A DNA stretch of 64,000 bases, from the NCBI GenBank assembly GCA_049698695.1, contig JBAVYH010000201.1:27314-91313 (forward strand). Direction: 5' to 3'. Numbering within the stretch: the first letter of the stretch is position 1; the number at the start of each line of letters is the position of its first letter. The stretch comes from Bog-375 sp049698695. GTDB lineage: Bacteria > Acidobacteriota > Terriglobia > Bryobacterales > Bryobacteraceae. The notes below the pieces were generated by a model, which saw only the letters and a program-made list of their open reading frames with translations, was not told where the DNA came from and ran no database searches. The position numbers and the translations under genes were made by a program. Shown one piece after another: positions 1 through 9,652 of the stretch.

Positions 1-269
1 AGGCAGACAATGTCCACGTTGCTGATGTTCAGAAAGTCCGCGGCACGCAGATAGGACGACAGGTCCTGCTCCTCAATCTCGAAGCGAACCACCTCCGGAT
101 ACTCGTAGCCTCCCGGAATGTCGTTGACCGACACGGCCAGGCACTGGCTCTGCGGGTGCGCGCTTTGAACGGCGGCCAGCAGGTCGGAGGTAAAAGTAGC
201 AATGCCGCACTTGCGTGGTAAGTGGTCGCCGACAAAAGCGATCTTGCGGACTTTAGAAGTGCTATTCAT
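1..269 (-). CDS. Glycosyltransferase, N-terminal part (runs off left edge)
   Basis: Only the first 89 codons are inside the window, read from ATG at 269 to the left edge. The product starts MNSTSKVRKIAFVGDHLPRK and continues with the CGIATF segment. This N-terminal pattern is typical of GT-B glycosyltransferases of the group 1 (GT4) type, where the first strand and glycine-rich turn bind the acceptor. The start is supported by an AAGGA-like ribosome site about 9 bases upstream. It lies 42 bases downstream of the regulator gene on the same strand, so the two may be co-transcribed. The nucleotide-sugar binding half is not visible, so substrate and product cannot be assigned. Confidence 0.7.
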   Translation of the reverse strand, partial: MNSTSKVRKIAFVGDHLPRKCGIATFTSDLLAAVQSAHPQSQCLAVSVNDIPGGYEYPEVVRFEIEEQDLSSYLRAADFLNISNVDIVC

Positions 270-311
270 GAAGGCATTCCTTTGCTGCCTGGCGGTCTCC
301 CGCCGCTTCAA

Positions 312-1190
312 TCAGTTTGCTTCTCCAGGTCGCCCTGCAGACGGAAAATGGAGTGGATCCCGCAGGTTTTGCAGTTCCCGGTAATAATAAATTGGGGAAG
401 GTCGCTTTCCTCTCAGCTTCAGAGCCTTCAGAAACGCGATTTCCTCTTCGGTGGCATCGCCACTCAACGACGCATCCTTTAGGAATTGTTCGAGCCCTGG
501 TTCAGCAGCTACGGGCTCTGGGGGCTCCTGTTCGGCAAACTCAAATCGCTTCAGGCTTCCTGCGGTAAGCCGGCGGTTAGGCACAACCTCCATGCCGAAG
601 GTCTTGAGGTCGATATCCCAAGAGTCAATGATCGGGTCGAGGAAGGAGATACAGTTTTCAACCGAGACGTTGAACACGTCTGTGTCCAGGAACTCGAGAA
701 TCGAAACGCGCACCTGCTCGTAGCTGCGGTCGCTGAGTTGGGCCATCAGGCGGAGCCAGTCTTCACTTTGCAGTTCCTCCTTGGCAACTCCCTGGGCGAC
801 ATCCAGGAGTTTTTGAGTGACCAGGCGTTCGAGTTCGCCAAACGGCTCCTTCTCAAAAATCCGGCGCACTTCTTTTTGCTGGGCGGAATCGCATTTGCGC
901 AGAATCAACTCGCGGCACTCCTTGAATAGAGGCCGTGGGACCTCCGCCCCTCTTTTCCTCAATTCCTCTTTGTGTTGCAGCTCAGCCAGTTTTGAGAGTT
1001 CACCGCTCGGCAGTTTCAAGGCCTTGCCGATCTTCTGGTAGATGTCGGTGCGTCCTGGCGAGGGGGGAGCCTTCTTTCGGGCCAGCAGTTGCGAAATGTA
1101 GGATTCGGTCACTTGAGCAGCCACGGCGAGGTCTTTCTGCTCCAAGCCAAGTTCGGTTAAACGCTGCCGGATCAAAAGGGATACGTCCAC
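312..1190 (-). CDS. XRE/Cro-type helix-turn-helix transcriptional regulator
   Basis: A 292-residue protein. Residues 1-70 form a Cro/C1-type DNA-binding domain: a QKDLAVAAQVTESYISQLL helix-turn-helix core follows a first helix. The remaining ~220 residues are charged, mostly helical and not recognised; they may sense a ligand or mediate oligomerisation. The gene is transcribed away from the groES-groEL cluster and shares a ~210-base intergenic region with it, which holds a promoter and an inverted repeat. The glycosyltransferase gene follows 42 bases downstream. Regulation of itself, of the glycosyltransferase or of the chaperonin cluster is inferred from position only. Confidence 0.75.
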   Translation of the reverse strand: MDVSLLIRQRLTELGLEQKDLAVAAQVTESYISQLLARKKAPPSPGRTDIYQKIGKALKLPSGELSKLAELQHKEELRKRGAEVPRPLFKECRELILRKCDSAQQKEVRRIFEKEPFGELERLVTQKLLDVAQGVAKEELQSEDWLRLMAQLSDRSYEQVRVSILEFLDTDVFNVSVENCISFLDPIIDSWDIDLKTFGMEVVPNRRLTAGSLKRFEFAEQEPPEPVAAEPGLEQFLKDASLSGDATEEEIAFLKALKLRGKRPSPIYYYRELQNLRDPLHFPSAGRPGEAN

Positions 1191-1206
1191 TGGGTTGTCC
1201 TGTCCG

Positions 1207-1234
1207 CCTGATTAACTACATTTGGTCAATCAGG
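1207..1234. promoter_or_regulatory. Inverted repeat, candidate operator
   Basis: CCTGATT at 1207-1213 is matched by its exact reverse complement AATCAGG at 1228-1234, with 14 bases between. It sits 17 bases upstream of the XRE regulator start and 26 bases before the -35 box of the rightward promoter, where an autoregulating divergent operator would be expected. Assignment to this regulator is inference. Confidence 0.35.
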
Positions 1235-1259
1235 TAATCTAATCTTCCCACAAACACAC

Positions 1260-1288
1260 TTGACAAGCAAGCCAAGTTAACCGATAAT
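1260..1288 (+). promoter_or_regulatory. Sigma70-type promoter of the groES-groEL cluster
   Basis: TTGACA at 1260-1265 and GATAAT at 1283-1288 are separated by exactly 17 bases, close to the sigma70 consensus. The first gene starts at 1402, leaving a leader of about 105 bases. No CIRCE-type inverted repeat (TTAGCACTC-N9-GAGTGCTAA) is visible here or directly upstream of groES, so HrcA control is not supported. Confidence 0.6.
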
Positions 1289-1401
1289 AGTTAATGGCTG
1301 AGCACTCCCGCCCACTCGCAGATCCTCTGAGCTAAGTCAGGCGATCTGATCACCGTCCCCTTAGGTCACCCGGACCACGCCAAACGAAGGAGCACGCGAT
1401 C

Positions 1402-1614
1402 ATGATGAGCGCTCGACCTGCCGGTCCTAAATTCCGCGAAGGTGACGGAGTCGTCCTGGCCGAGGGTACATACCAGGGCACCCAAGGTGTATTTCGCCGG
1501 CTGAGAGAAGACGCCAACTGGGCGGATATCACCGAGGGCAATGGCAGCATCCGCTGCCACCCGGTGGCATGGCTCGCCCACTCCGCGGGCGCGATCCCCG
1601 GTTCCGTGAACTGA
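1402..1614 (+). CDS. Small KOW-like hypothetical protein
   Basis: A 70-residue protein with the segment FREGDGVVLAEGTYQGTQGV, followed by a stretch ending in RCHPVAWL. The G-D-x-V, then G-T-Y-x-G-T-x-G pattern resembles a KOW/SH3-like barrel, as in proteins that bind RNA or ribosomes. A purine-rich GAAGGAG site lies 15-20 bases upstream of the ATG pair. It is the first gene after the 1260-1288 promoter and is followed 7 bases later by the next gene, so it is probably co-transcribed with groES-groEL. Function is unknown. Confidence 0.6.
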   Translation: MMSARPAGPKFREGDGVVLAEGTYQGTQGVFRRLREDANWADITEGNGSIRCHPVAWLAHSAGAIPGSVN

Positions 1615-1621
1615 CGCCGCC

Positions 1622-2008
1622 ATGACAGACCTAATCACAGCGGGAAGCATTTTGGTTCAGGAAGGCACACATCTGCCGAAACCCCTGCTGCTCCAGAGCG
1701 AGTCCGGTGCCAGTGGATGGGCAGCAGTCAAAGGCACTCGTTCGGGATTCGAGAAGGGAATCCGGGACGCCGGCTGGACCTTTTTCTTCATGGCTGGAGA
1801 GATCAAGACCACCGTCTTCGCATTTGACAAGCAAAAGGCACTGCGCGCCGCTTTGAGATGGCTCATCTCGAACGCAAAATCTCAGCACTGCAACAGCATC
1901 GAGATTACGGGAGTGGCAGGCAAATCGTTCCTGAAAACGCCCTATATGACTGTCTCCGCTCACCCGCGACATCTACAAGAGGGCCTGGTCTTTTCCGGTC
2001 AATGGTAG
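1622..2008 (+). CDS. Hypothetical protein, second gene of the groE cluster
   Basis: A 128-residue protein that I do not recognise as a named family. It has no signal peptide or membrane segment. The sequence alternates beta-like and helical stretches: residues ~33-65 include the aromatic run GWTFFFMAGEIKTTVFAF, then a helix KALRAALRWLI. This suggests a small soluble alpha/beta domain. It starts 7 bases after the KOW-like gene and ends about 100 bases before groES, on the same strand. Co-expression with the chaperonin is likely from the layout; a chaperonin-related job would be speculation. Confidence 0.55.
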   Translation: MTDLITAGSILVQEGTHLPKPLLLQSESGASGWAAVKGTRSGFEKGIRDAGWTFFFMAGEIKTTVFAFDKQKALRAALRWLISNAKSQHCNSIEITGVAGKSFLKTPYMTVSAHPRHLQEGLVFSGQW

Positions 2009-2112
2009 TTTGCCGTGAACTACCTACCATACCGCCGGATATGGCAGTTGAGGCCGGCTCCGATCCGGCACGCTCGTCACCGACTCAATCGAACTGGAGG
2101 CTAGTAAGCATC

Positions 2113-2430
2113 ATGAACATTCGACCCCTATACGACCGCATCGTGGTGAAGCGGATAGAGGAACAAGAAACCACACGCAATGGCATCGTTATCCCCGATT
2201 CGGCCAAGGAAAAGCCCCAGGAGGGTGAAGTGATGGCCATCGGGAAGGGCAAGCGGCTCGATGACGGCAAGATGGTCGCCCTTGACGTCAAGGCCGGCGA
2301 CCGCATCCTGTTCGGCAAGTATTCCGGCAACGAGATCAAACTGGATGGCACTGAGTACATCATTATGCGCGAGGACGACGTCCTCGGAGTTTTGGACGCA
2401 GCCCCCAAGGCCCTCTCGAAAGCCGGCTAA
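2113..2430 (+). CDS. groES: Co-chaperonin GroES
   Basis: A 105-residue protein beginning MNIRPLYDRIVVKRIEEQET, with the mobile loop (residues ~18-35, ETTRNGIVIPDSAKEKPQEG) and the Cpn10 signature region. It forms the heptameric lid of the GroEL folding chamber in the cytoplasm. The start at 2113 was chosen over longer upstream reading because it matches the family N terminus and has GGAGG 12-16 bases upstream. A short C-terminal extension (PKALSKAG) follows the usual end at the VLGVLD strand. groEL follows after 29 bases. Confidence 0.95.
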   Translation: MNIRPLYDRIVVKRIEEQETTRNGIVIPDSAKEKPQEGEVMAIGKGKRLDDGKMVALDVKAGDRILFGKYSGNEIKLDGTEYIIMREDDVLGVLDAAPKALSKAG

Positions 2431-2459
2431 TTCAAATCTGAATAGTGAGGAACCTATCT

Positions 2460-4046
2460 ATGGCAAAGCAAATTACGTATAGTGACACCTCCCGTCAAGC
2501 GATCCTGAGCGGCGTCAACCAGCTTGCCGACGCGGTGAAGGTGACCCTCGGTCCCCGCGGACGCAACGTCGTACTCGAAAAGAAATATGGCGGGCCGACC
2601 ATCACCAAAGACGGTGTGACTGTGGCCAAAGAGATTGAGTTAAAGGATCCGCTCGAGAACATGGGTGCCCAGATGGTGCGCGAGGTGGCGTCGAAAACCT
2701 CCGACGTCGCTGGGGACGGTACCACCACGGCCACGATTCTGGCCCAGGCAATCTACCGCGAAGGCGTCAAAGCGGTCACGGCGGGGGCGAATCCGATGGC
2801 TATCAAGCGCGGCATCGACAAAGCCGTGGAAGTTGCCGTCGAGGAAGTCAAAAAGCTATCCAAACCCGTCTCCGGCGACATGATAGCCCAGGTGGGCAGC
2901 ATTTCCGCCAACGGCGACCCGACCATCGGCAACATCATTGCCGAGGCGATGAAGAAGGTGGGCAAGGACGGCGTGATTACGGTCGAGGAATCCAAGACGA
3001 TGACCACCGAATTGCAGACGGTGGACGGGATGCAGTTCGATCGCGGCTATCTCTCACCCTATTTCGTGAGCGACGCCGAACGCATGGAGTGCGTTTTCGA
3101 GGATCCTTACATCCTGATTCACGATAAGAAAATCAGCAACATGAAGGACCTGCTGCCGATTCTCGAGCAGATTGCACGCGCGGGTAAGCCGCTGCTGGTG
3201 ATCGCCGAAGATGTGGAAGGCGAAGCACTGGCCACGCTCGTAGTCAACAAGCTGCGCGGCACGCTCAGTGCCTGTGCCGTGAAGTCCCCTGGCTTTGGCG
3301 ACCGCCGCAAGGCAATGCTGGAAGATATCTCGATTCTGACTGGCGGCAAGGCCATCATGGAAGAGACCGGCATCAAGCTAGAGGGCATCAAGCTGGAGGA
3401 CCTCGGCCGCGCCAAGCGTGTCACGGTGGATAAAGACACCACCACCATCATCGACGGCGCCGGCTCGCAGAAGGATATCGAAGGCCGGATCAAGCAACTC
3501 CGGGCGCAAATCGAAGAGACAACCTCGGACTACGACCGCGAGAAACTGCAGGAGCGGCTGGCGAAGCTGGCCGGTGGCGTTGCGATCATCAAAGTCGGCG
3601 CTGCGACCGAAACCGAGATGAAAGAGAAAAAGGCCCGTGTCGAGGACGCTCTCCACGCCACTCGCGCCGCGGTCGAAGAAGGCATCGTCCCCGGTGGAGG
3701 CGTTGCACTGCTTCGCGCTTCGGTCGCGCTGCAAAAGCTCAAGCTTGAGGGCGACGAGCAGTTCGGCGTCACTATCGTTCGTCGTGCGTGCGAGGAGCCC
3801 GTGCGGCAGATCGTCGTGAACTGCGGGCCCGAAGGCGCCGTCGTCGCCGAGAAGATCAAGAACCACCGGGACGCAAACTTCGGCTTCAACGCCTCCACCG
3901 AACAATACGAAGATCTGGTGCAGGCCGGCGTAATCGACCCCACCAAAGTAACTCGCACAGCTCTGCAAAACGCAGCTTCCATCGCCTCTCTCATGCTCAC
4001 CACCGAGGCCACGGTCTGCGGGGTTGTGGAGGAGCCGGGCGAATAG
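2460..4046 (+). CDS. groEL: Chaperonin GroEL
   Basis: A 528-residue 60-kDa chaperonin, starting MAKQITYSDTSRQAILSGVN. The ATP-binding segments are present (TLGPRGRNVVLEKKYGGP at ~30-47, and GDGTTTATILAQ at ~86-97), as is the GIVPGGGVALLRA segment near residue 410. It folds client proteins with GroES in an ATP-driven cycle. The start at 2460 fits the family and follows a GAGGA site. The C terminus ends in VVEEPGE and lacks the GGM-rich tail of the main bacterial GroEL, which suggests a specialised or secondary copy. Small unknown genes flank it on both sides. Confidence 0.95.
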   Translation: MAKQITYSDTSRQAILSGVNQLADAVKVTLGPRGRNVVLEKKYGGPTITKDGVTVAKEIELKDPLENMGAQMVREVASKTSDVAGDGTTTATILAQAIYREGVKAVTAGANPMAIKRGIDKAVEVAVEEVKKLSKPVSGDMIAQVGSISANGDPTIGNIIAEAMKKVGKDGVITVEESKTMTTELQTVDGMQFDRGYLSPYFVSDAERMECVFEDPYILIHDKKISNMKDLLPILEQIARAGKPLLVIAEDVEGEALATLVVNKLRGTLSACAVKSPGFGDRRKAMLEDISILTGGKAIMEETGIKLEGIKLEDLGRAKRVTVDKDTTTIIDGAGSQKDIEGRIKQLRAQIEETTSDYDREKLQERLAKLAGGVAIIKVGAATETEMKEKKARVEDALHATRAAVEEGIVPGGGVALLRASVALQKLKLEGDEQFGVTIVRRACEEPVRQIVVNCGPEGAVVAEKIKNHRDANFGFNASTEQYEDLVQAGVIDPTKVTRTALQNAASIASLMLTTEATVCGVVEEPGE

Positions 4047-4053
4047 GACACAG

Positions 4054-4284
4054 ATGAACAATAAACTACTGAAGCGACACAAGCGCCAGGTTGCGCGTGC
4101 CAAGGAACGGGTGAAACTGTCGGAGCCCGACGTGAGAACTCCGGAACAACTGGCGGCAGCGCGCGAGGTGAGCCGCGCAGTCGTCAGCCGGCGAACCGAC
4201 CGCCGCGCACCTTACTCCACGCCGCCCCCACACCGAGCCGGCCCCGTCGCAACCGGTGCTGCGAAAGCCGATGCAGCCTCATGA
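4054..4284 (+). CDS. Small basic hypothetical protein downstream of groEL
   Basis: A 76-residue product starting MNNKLLKRHKRQVARAKERV. The first 20 residues are very rich in Lys and Arg, and the C-terminal half is Pro/Ala/Arg-rich and probably disordered. It begins 7 bases after the groEL stop and overlaps the next gene by ATGA, so it looks like part of the same transcript. No family is recognised. The basic N terminus could bind nucleic acid, but that is inference. Confidence 0.5.
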   Translation: MNNKLLKRHKRQVARAKERVKLSEPDVRTPEQLAAAREVSRAVVSRRTDRRAPYSTPPPHRAGPVATGAAKADAAS

Positions 4285-4472
4285 TGCGCGCCACGGTAGG
4301 GCTGTTCTCCACACGCTGCCCGCATTGCAAATCCATCGATTTTAGAAGCGTGGACGCGCGGAATGCCATCGAGACGGCTTTCCAATGGCTGCTTCACCCC
4401 TACCGCTGCTCTCTCTGCGGCCACCACTTTTTCCTGTTCCGATGGCAAGCTCTCATTGGAGGGACCGCTTAA
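4281..4472 (+). CDS. Small zinc-ribbon protein
   Basis: A 63-residue protein with two CxxC knuckles, CPHC at ~13-16 and CSLC at ~43-46, the latter followed by GHHFFLFRW. This is a four-cysteine zinc ribbon spread over about 35 residues. The ATG overlaps the stop of the preceding gene (ATGA at 4281-4284); a second ATG at 4284 is an alternative start. Small zinc ribbons of this form are frequent and unstudied in Acidobacteria. Position at the end of the groE transcript suggests co-expression; function is unknown. Confidence 0.65.
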   Translation: MMRATVGLFSTRCPHCKSIDFRSVDARNAIETAFQWLLHPYRCSLCGHHFFLFRWQALIGGTA

Positions 4473-4620
4473 GAGCGACCCTTTGGCGGCGGCAGCGTAC
4501 TGCATGGGGCGTTGCTATCGGCGGCAAGGAGCGGTCAGCAGCAGCTTACCGCCGCGTACGAATTCCGCTTGGATTGTGGTTCCAGTGGCCGTGGGTTCGA
4601 CCCCTCCACCCACCCAGTTT

Positions 4621-6813
<2,193 letters not shown>

Positions 6814-6972
6814 CGAGTTCAGTGTACCCGGTGCCGCGTGGTTGCGGGGGCAGCCGGCAATGCCACCAGCTCGTGTAGCCCGGCTCGATCGCCGAACTGG
6901 GGCCGCCCGCAAACGAAGCACTCGAGACCGCGATTTGAATGCCAGCGCAGCGGGCCTTGGAGCAACGGCTGT

Positions 6973-6978
6973 TATAAT
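6973..6978 (+). promoter_or_regulatory. -10 box upstream of mdh
   Basis: A perfect TATAAT lies 32 bases before the mdh GTG start, with an AAGGAG ribosome site between them. No good -35 box is visible at the right spacing. Confidence 0.45.
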
Positions 6979-7010
6979 CGAGCTTCAATTCACCTTTAAG
7001 GAGAGCTGCT

Positions 7011-7943
7011 GTGCGAAACAAGATCACGGTTGTGGGCGCGGGCAACGTGGGCGCCAATTGCGCGTTGCGCATCGCGGATAAGGGACTGGCCGATGTCGTC
7101 CTGGTGGACGTGGTTGAGGGCGTTCCGCAAGGCAAGGGTCTGGATCTGTTGCAGTCGGGGCCGGTGCAGGGCTACGACGTCACGATCACGGGCACCAACG
7201 ACTATGCGCCGACGGCCGATTCCGACATCGTCATCATCACCGCCGGCTTCCCGCGCAAACCGGGGATGAGCCGCGACGACCTGCTGATGGCCAATTATGG
7301 GATCGTGCGCAGCGCCACCGAGGAGGCGGTTAAGTACTCCCCGAACTCGATCCTCATCCTGGTGACTAATCCACTGGATGCGATGGCGCAGGCGGCCTAC
7401 TGGGTCTCGAAGTTCAACAGGGAGCGCGTGGTGGGCATGGCGGGCGTGCTGGATAGCGCGCGCTTCCGCACATTCATTGCGCAGGAGCTGGGGGTCTCGG
7501 TGGAGAACGTGACCGCGGTGGTGATGGGCGGCCATGGCGACACCATGGTGCCCGTGGTGCGACTGAGCAACGTCTCCGGCATTCCGCTGACGGAGCTGAT
7601 GGACCAGGCCACCATCGACCGCATCGTGGACCGCACGCGTAACGGCGGAGCCGAAATCGTCAAATACCTGAAGACAGGCAGCGCCTACTATGCGCCATCG
7701 GCGGCTGCGGTGGAAATGGCCGAATCCATCCTCGAGGATAAGAAGAAAGTGCTGCCCTGCGCCGCGTATCTGGAAGGCGAATACGGCATCCACGGCCTGT
7801 TCGTCGGCGTGCCGGTGAAGCTAGGGGCGCGCGGCATCGAGAAGATCTACGAGCTGAAACTGACCGCCGAGGAGCACGCCGGCTTACAGAAGAGCGCCGC
7901 GGCGGTGCAGGAGCTGGTCGACGTGCTGAAGAGCAAAGGGTAG
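7011..7943 (+). CDS. mdh: Malate dehydrogenase (LDH-like type)
   Basis: A 310-residue NAD-dependent malate dehydrogenase of the lactate-dehydrogenase-like class, interconverting malate and oxaloacetate in the TCA cycle. The Rossmann GAGNVGA motif is at residues 8-14, followed by LVDVVEG. The substrate-binding arginine loop is ITAGFPRKPGMSR; VTNPLD and the catalytic histidine motif GGHGDTMVP follow. The Arg-Lys-Pro pattern of the loop favours malate over lactate. The start is GTG at 7011 with AAGGAG upstream; no in-frame ATG fits better. It is monocistronic and convergent with the FHA gene. Confidence 0.93.
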   Translation: MRNKITVVGAGNVGANCALRIADKGLADVVLVDVVEGVPQGKGLDLLQSGPVQGYDVTITGTNDYAPTADSDIVIITAGFPRKPGMSRDDLLMANYGIVRSATEEAVKYSPNSILILVTNPLDAMAQAAYWVSKFNRERVVGMAGVLDSARFRTFIAQELGVSVENVTAVVMGGHGDTMVPVVRLSNVSGIPLTELMDQATIDRIVDRTRNGGAEIVKYLKTGSAYYAPSAAAVEMAESILEDKKKVLPCAAYLEGEYGIHGLFVGVPVKLGARGIEKIYELKLTAEEHAGLQKSAAAVQELVDVLKSKG

Positions 7944-7970
7944 GCCCAAATCTCGCGGCCGGCGAATCCC

Positions 7971-9410
7971 TCAGAACCCGAAGTGCTGGGGATTGCGGGC
8001 GATGATGATGGCGGCGAATACTTTGGGTACGTACTCGCGAGTCTCGGCGGGCAGGGCGCGGACCCGATACAGGTACCAGAAGTTGCGCTGCTTGATGGGG
8101 TCCTTAACGGATTTCACAATCGCCTGCTTGACGCCTGTCGTTCCCAGATTGTAAGCCGCCAGCGCCAGCATGACGGAACTGCCGGCGCCGAAATCGAGGA
8201 TCAAATCCCGGAGGAGATGGCAGGCGGCGCGGGTGGAATCTCCCAAGTTGTAGCGCTGGTCCACGGCCCCGTCCACGCGCAGACCGTAAAGCCGGGCGGT
8301 AATGGCGGTGAACTGCCACGGCCCTGCGGCGCCCGCCGTACTGCTGGGCCTCGCGGCGAAGGCGCTCTCCACCAGCGGAACGTAGGCGAAATCGGGCGGC
8401 AGTTTCTCTTCTTCCAGCATCTGTCGCATAGCCGCGATTTTCCGGGCGTCTGTGCCGAAGGCGCGCTCCATGTTTGCCCGGTCGACGCCCTGGTCGCGCC
8501 GGATGTAGAAATTGACGCGCTCGATAAACTCCGGCGGGATGCTGTATTCTTCCGCGCCGAATTCACTCATCAGAACGTGGATCTGCTGCGTCACAAACGT
8601 CTCTTTGTAAATCCCGCCCATGCGATACAGCAGGTTGTGCTGGAGCGTTTCGGCCTGACCCTGGTACACGTCGAGCAGTGCAATCAGGCGGTCTCTCTCT
8701 CCCGGCGTCGCCTGCCCGTCCGCCAGGCGCGTTTCGATCTGTTCAATCCGCCGGTCAATCGATGCCTTCTCCGCCTTCAGCGCCCGGATCTTCCAATACC
8801 CGTACGCCGAAGTCAGCAGCAGGACCGCCGCGAGCGCGTAGATGACAAACATGAAGCGCCGGCTGCTGCGCGCCAGGGCCTGGTGGACCACGTCTCGCAT
8901 CAGGGTCATGGTCTGGCCGCCCAGGCCTTCGATTCGAGCCAGGCGGGCCCGTTTCACGGCTTCCGAAAGCAGAGCTTCGTGGCTCTCCGGGTGGGCCTCC
9001 TGTGCGGCGCGCGATTGGGCAGGGACGATGTCTCGGGAAATGACGAGGGTCCGCTCCAGTTCCGACGGCGCCGGTTCCTCCAAGAGAAACGAAAACTCCG
9101 GGCCGTCATTTCCAAGCTGGATGACGGCTTGGGCACACAATTCGGCCTCGGCGATCTTCTCACCGTTGAGGTAGGTTCCGTTGGTGCTGCTGGCGTCGCG
9201 AATGCGCCAATGGTCGCCGTCCTTGGCAATCTCCACGTGTTGCGCGGAGACGGTGGCCGCGCTGGGACCCTGAATGACGACCTCGTTCTCCGGGCTCCTG
9301 CCGATACGCGTGCACCCATCGGGAAGCAGGTAGCGGGTTCCGGCAAGCGGCCCCGACCGGGAAACGAGCCACGCTTTGGTCCGGGCAGCGACTATGCCAT
9401 CGTCAGCCAT
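7971..9410 (-). CDS. FHA domain, membrane anchor and lytic transglycosylase fusion
   Basis: A 479-residue protein with an unusual domain order. Residues ~13-110 are a forkhead-associated domain (GRSPENE, the SAQH turn, and SSTNGTYLNG), which binds phosphothreonine. Residues 185-206 are one membrane helix. Residues ~212-260 form a coiled coil. Residues ~335-470 are an SLT/MltD-like lytic transglycosylase domain with catalytic Glu348 in VPLVESAF, the GPWQF motif at 363-367, and AAYNLGTTGVK. The predicted topology puts FHA in the cytoplasm and the peptidoglycan-cleaving domain in the periplasm, so a Ser/Thr-kinase signal could reach the cell wall. Start and end fit both domains; no frameshift is visible. 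Confidence 0.85.
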   Translation of the reverse strand: MADDGIVAARTKAWLVSRSGPLAGTRYLLPDGCTRIGRSPENEVVIQGPSAATVSAQHVEIAKDGDHWRIRDASSTNGTYLNGEKIAEAELCAQAVIQLGNDGPEFSFLLEEPAPSELERTLVISRDIVPAQSRAAQEAHPESHEALLSEAVKRARLARIEGLGGQTMTLMRDVVHQALARSSRRFMFVIYALAAVLLLTSAYGYWKIRALKAEKASIDRRIEQIETRLADGQATPGERDRLIALLDVYQGQAETLQHNLLYRMGGIYKETFVTQQIHVLMSEFGAEEYSIPPEFIERVNFYIRRDQGVDRANMERAFGTDARKIAAMRQMLEEEKLPPDFAYVPLVESAFAARPSSTAGAAGPWQFTAITARLYGLRVDGAVDQRYNLGDSTRAACHLLRDLILDFGAGSSVMLALAAYNLGTTGVKQAIVKSVKDPIKQRNFWYLYRVRALPAETREYVPKVFAAIIIARNPQHFGF

Positions 9411-9652
9411 GAAGGCACCGGCTCATTTACCTATAATTTCACGCCCGGGCGCCCGATGGGCGACAGCGCGATGGGCCACGTGATCCACGATACATGATCG
9501 GCACAGCCCGCCACCGTGTACATGGGGGTCTCCCCAGCCAGGCAAAGCCGCGGCAGTAAGCAATCGCGCCAACTCCCTGAAACTCGCCGAAGCGACAAGT
9601 ATAATCTCGAGATGGCACGCAGGAGTGCGTGCGCCACGGATCCCTCGGCGTC

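Noticed and set aside
2009..2112. CIRCE element before groES
   Set aside because: No TTAGCACTC / GAGTGCTAA pair is present; GAGCACTC near 1299 has no matching second arm.
9411..9652. Small gene or promoter between the FHA and GlcD genes (TATAAT at 9600-9605)
   Set aside because: The -10-like box has no -35 and leads only to a 14-codon frame; minus-strand frames show no conserved pattern.
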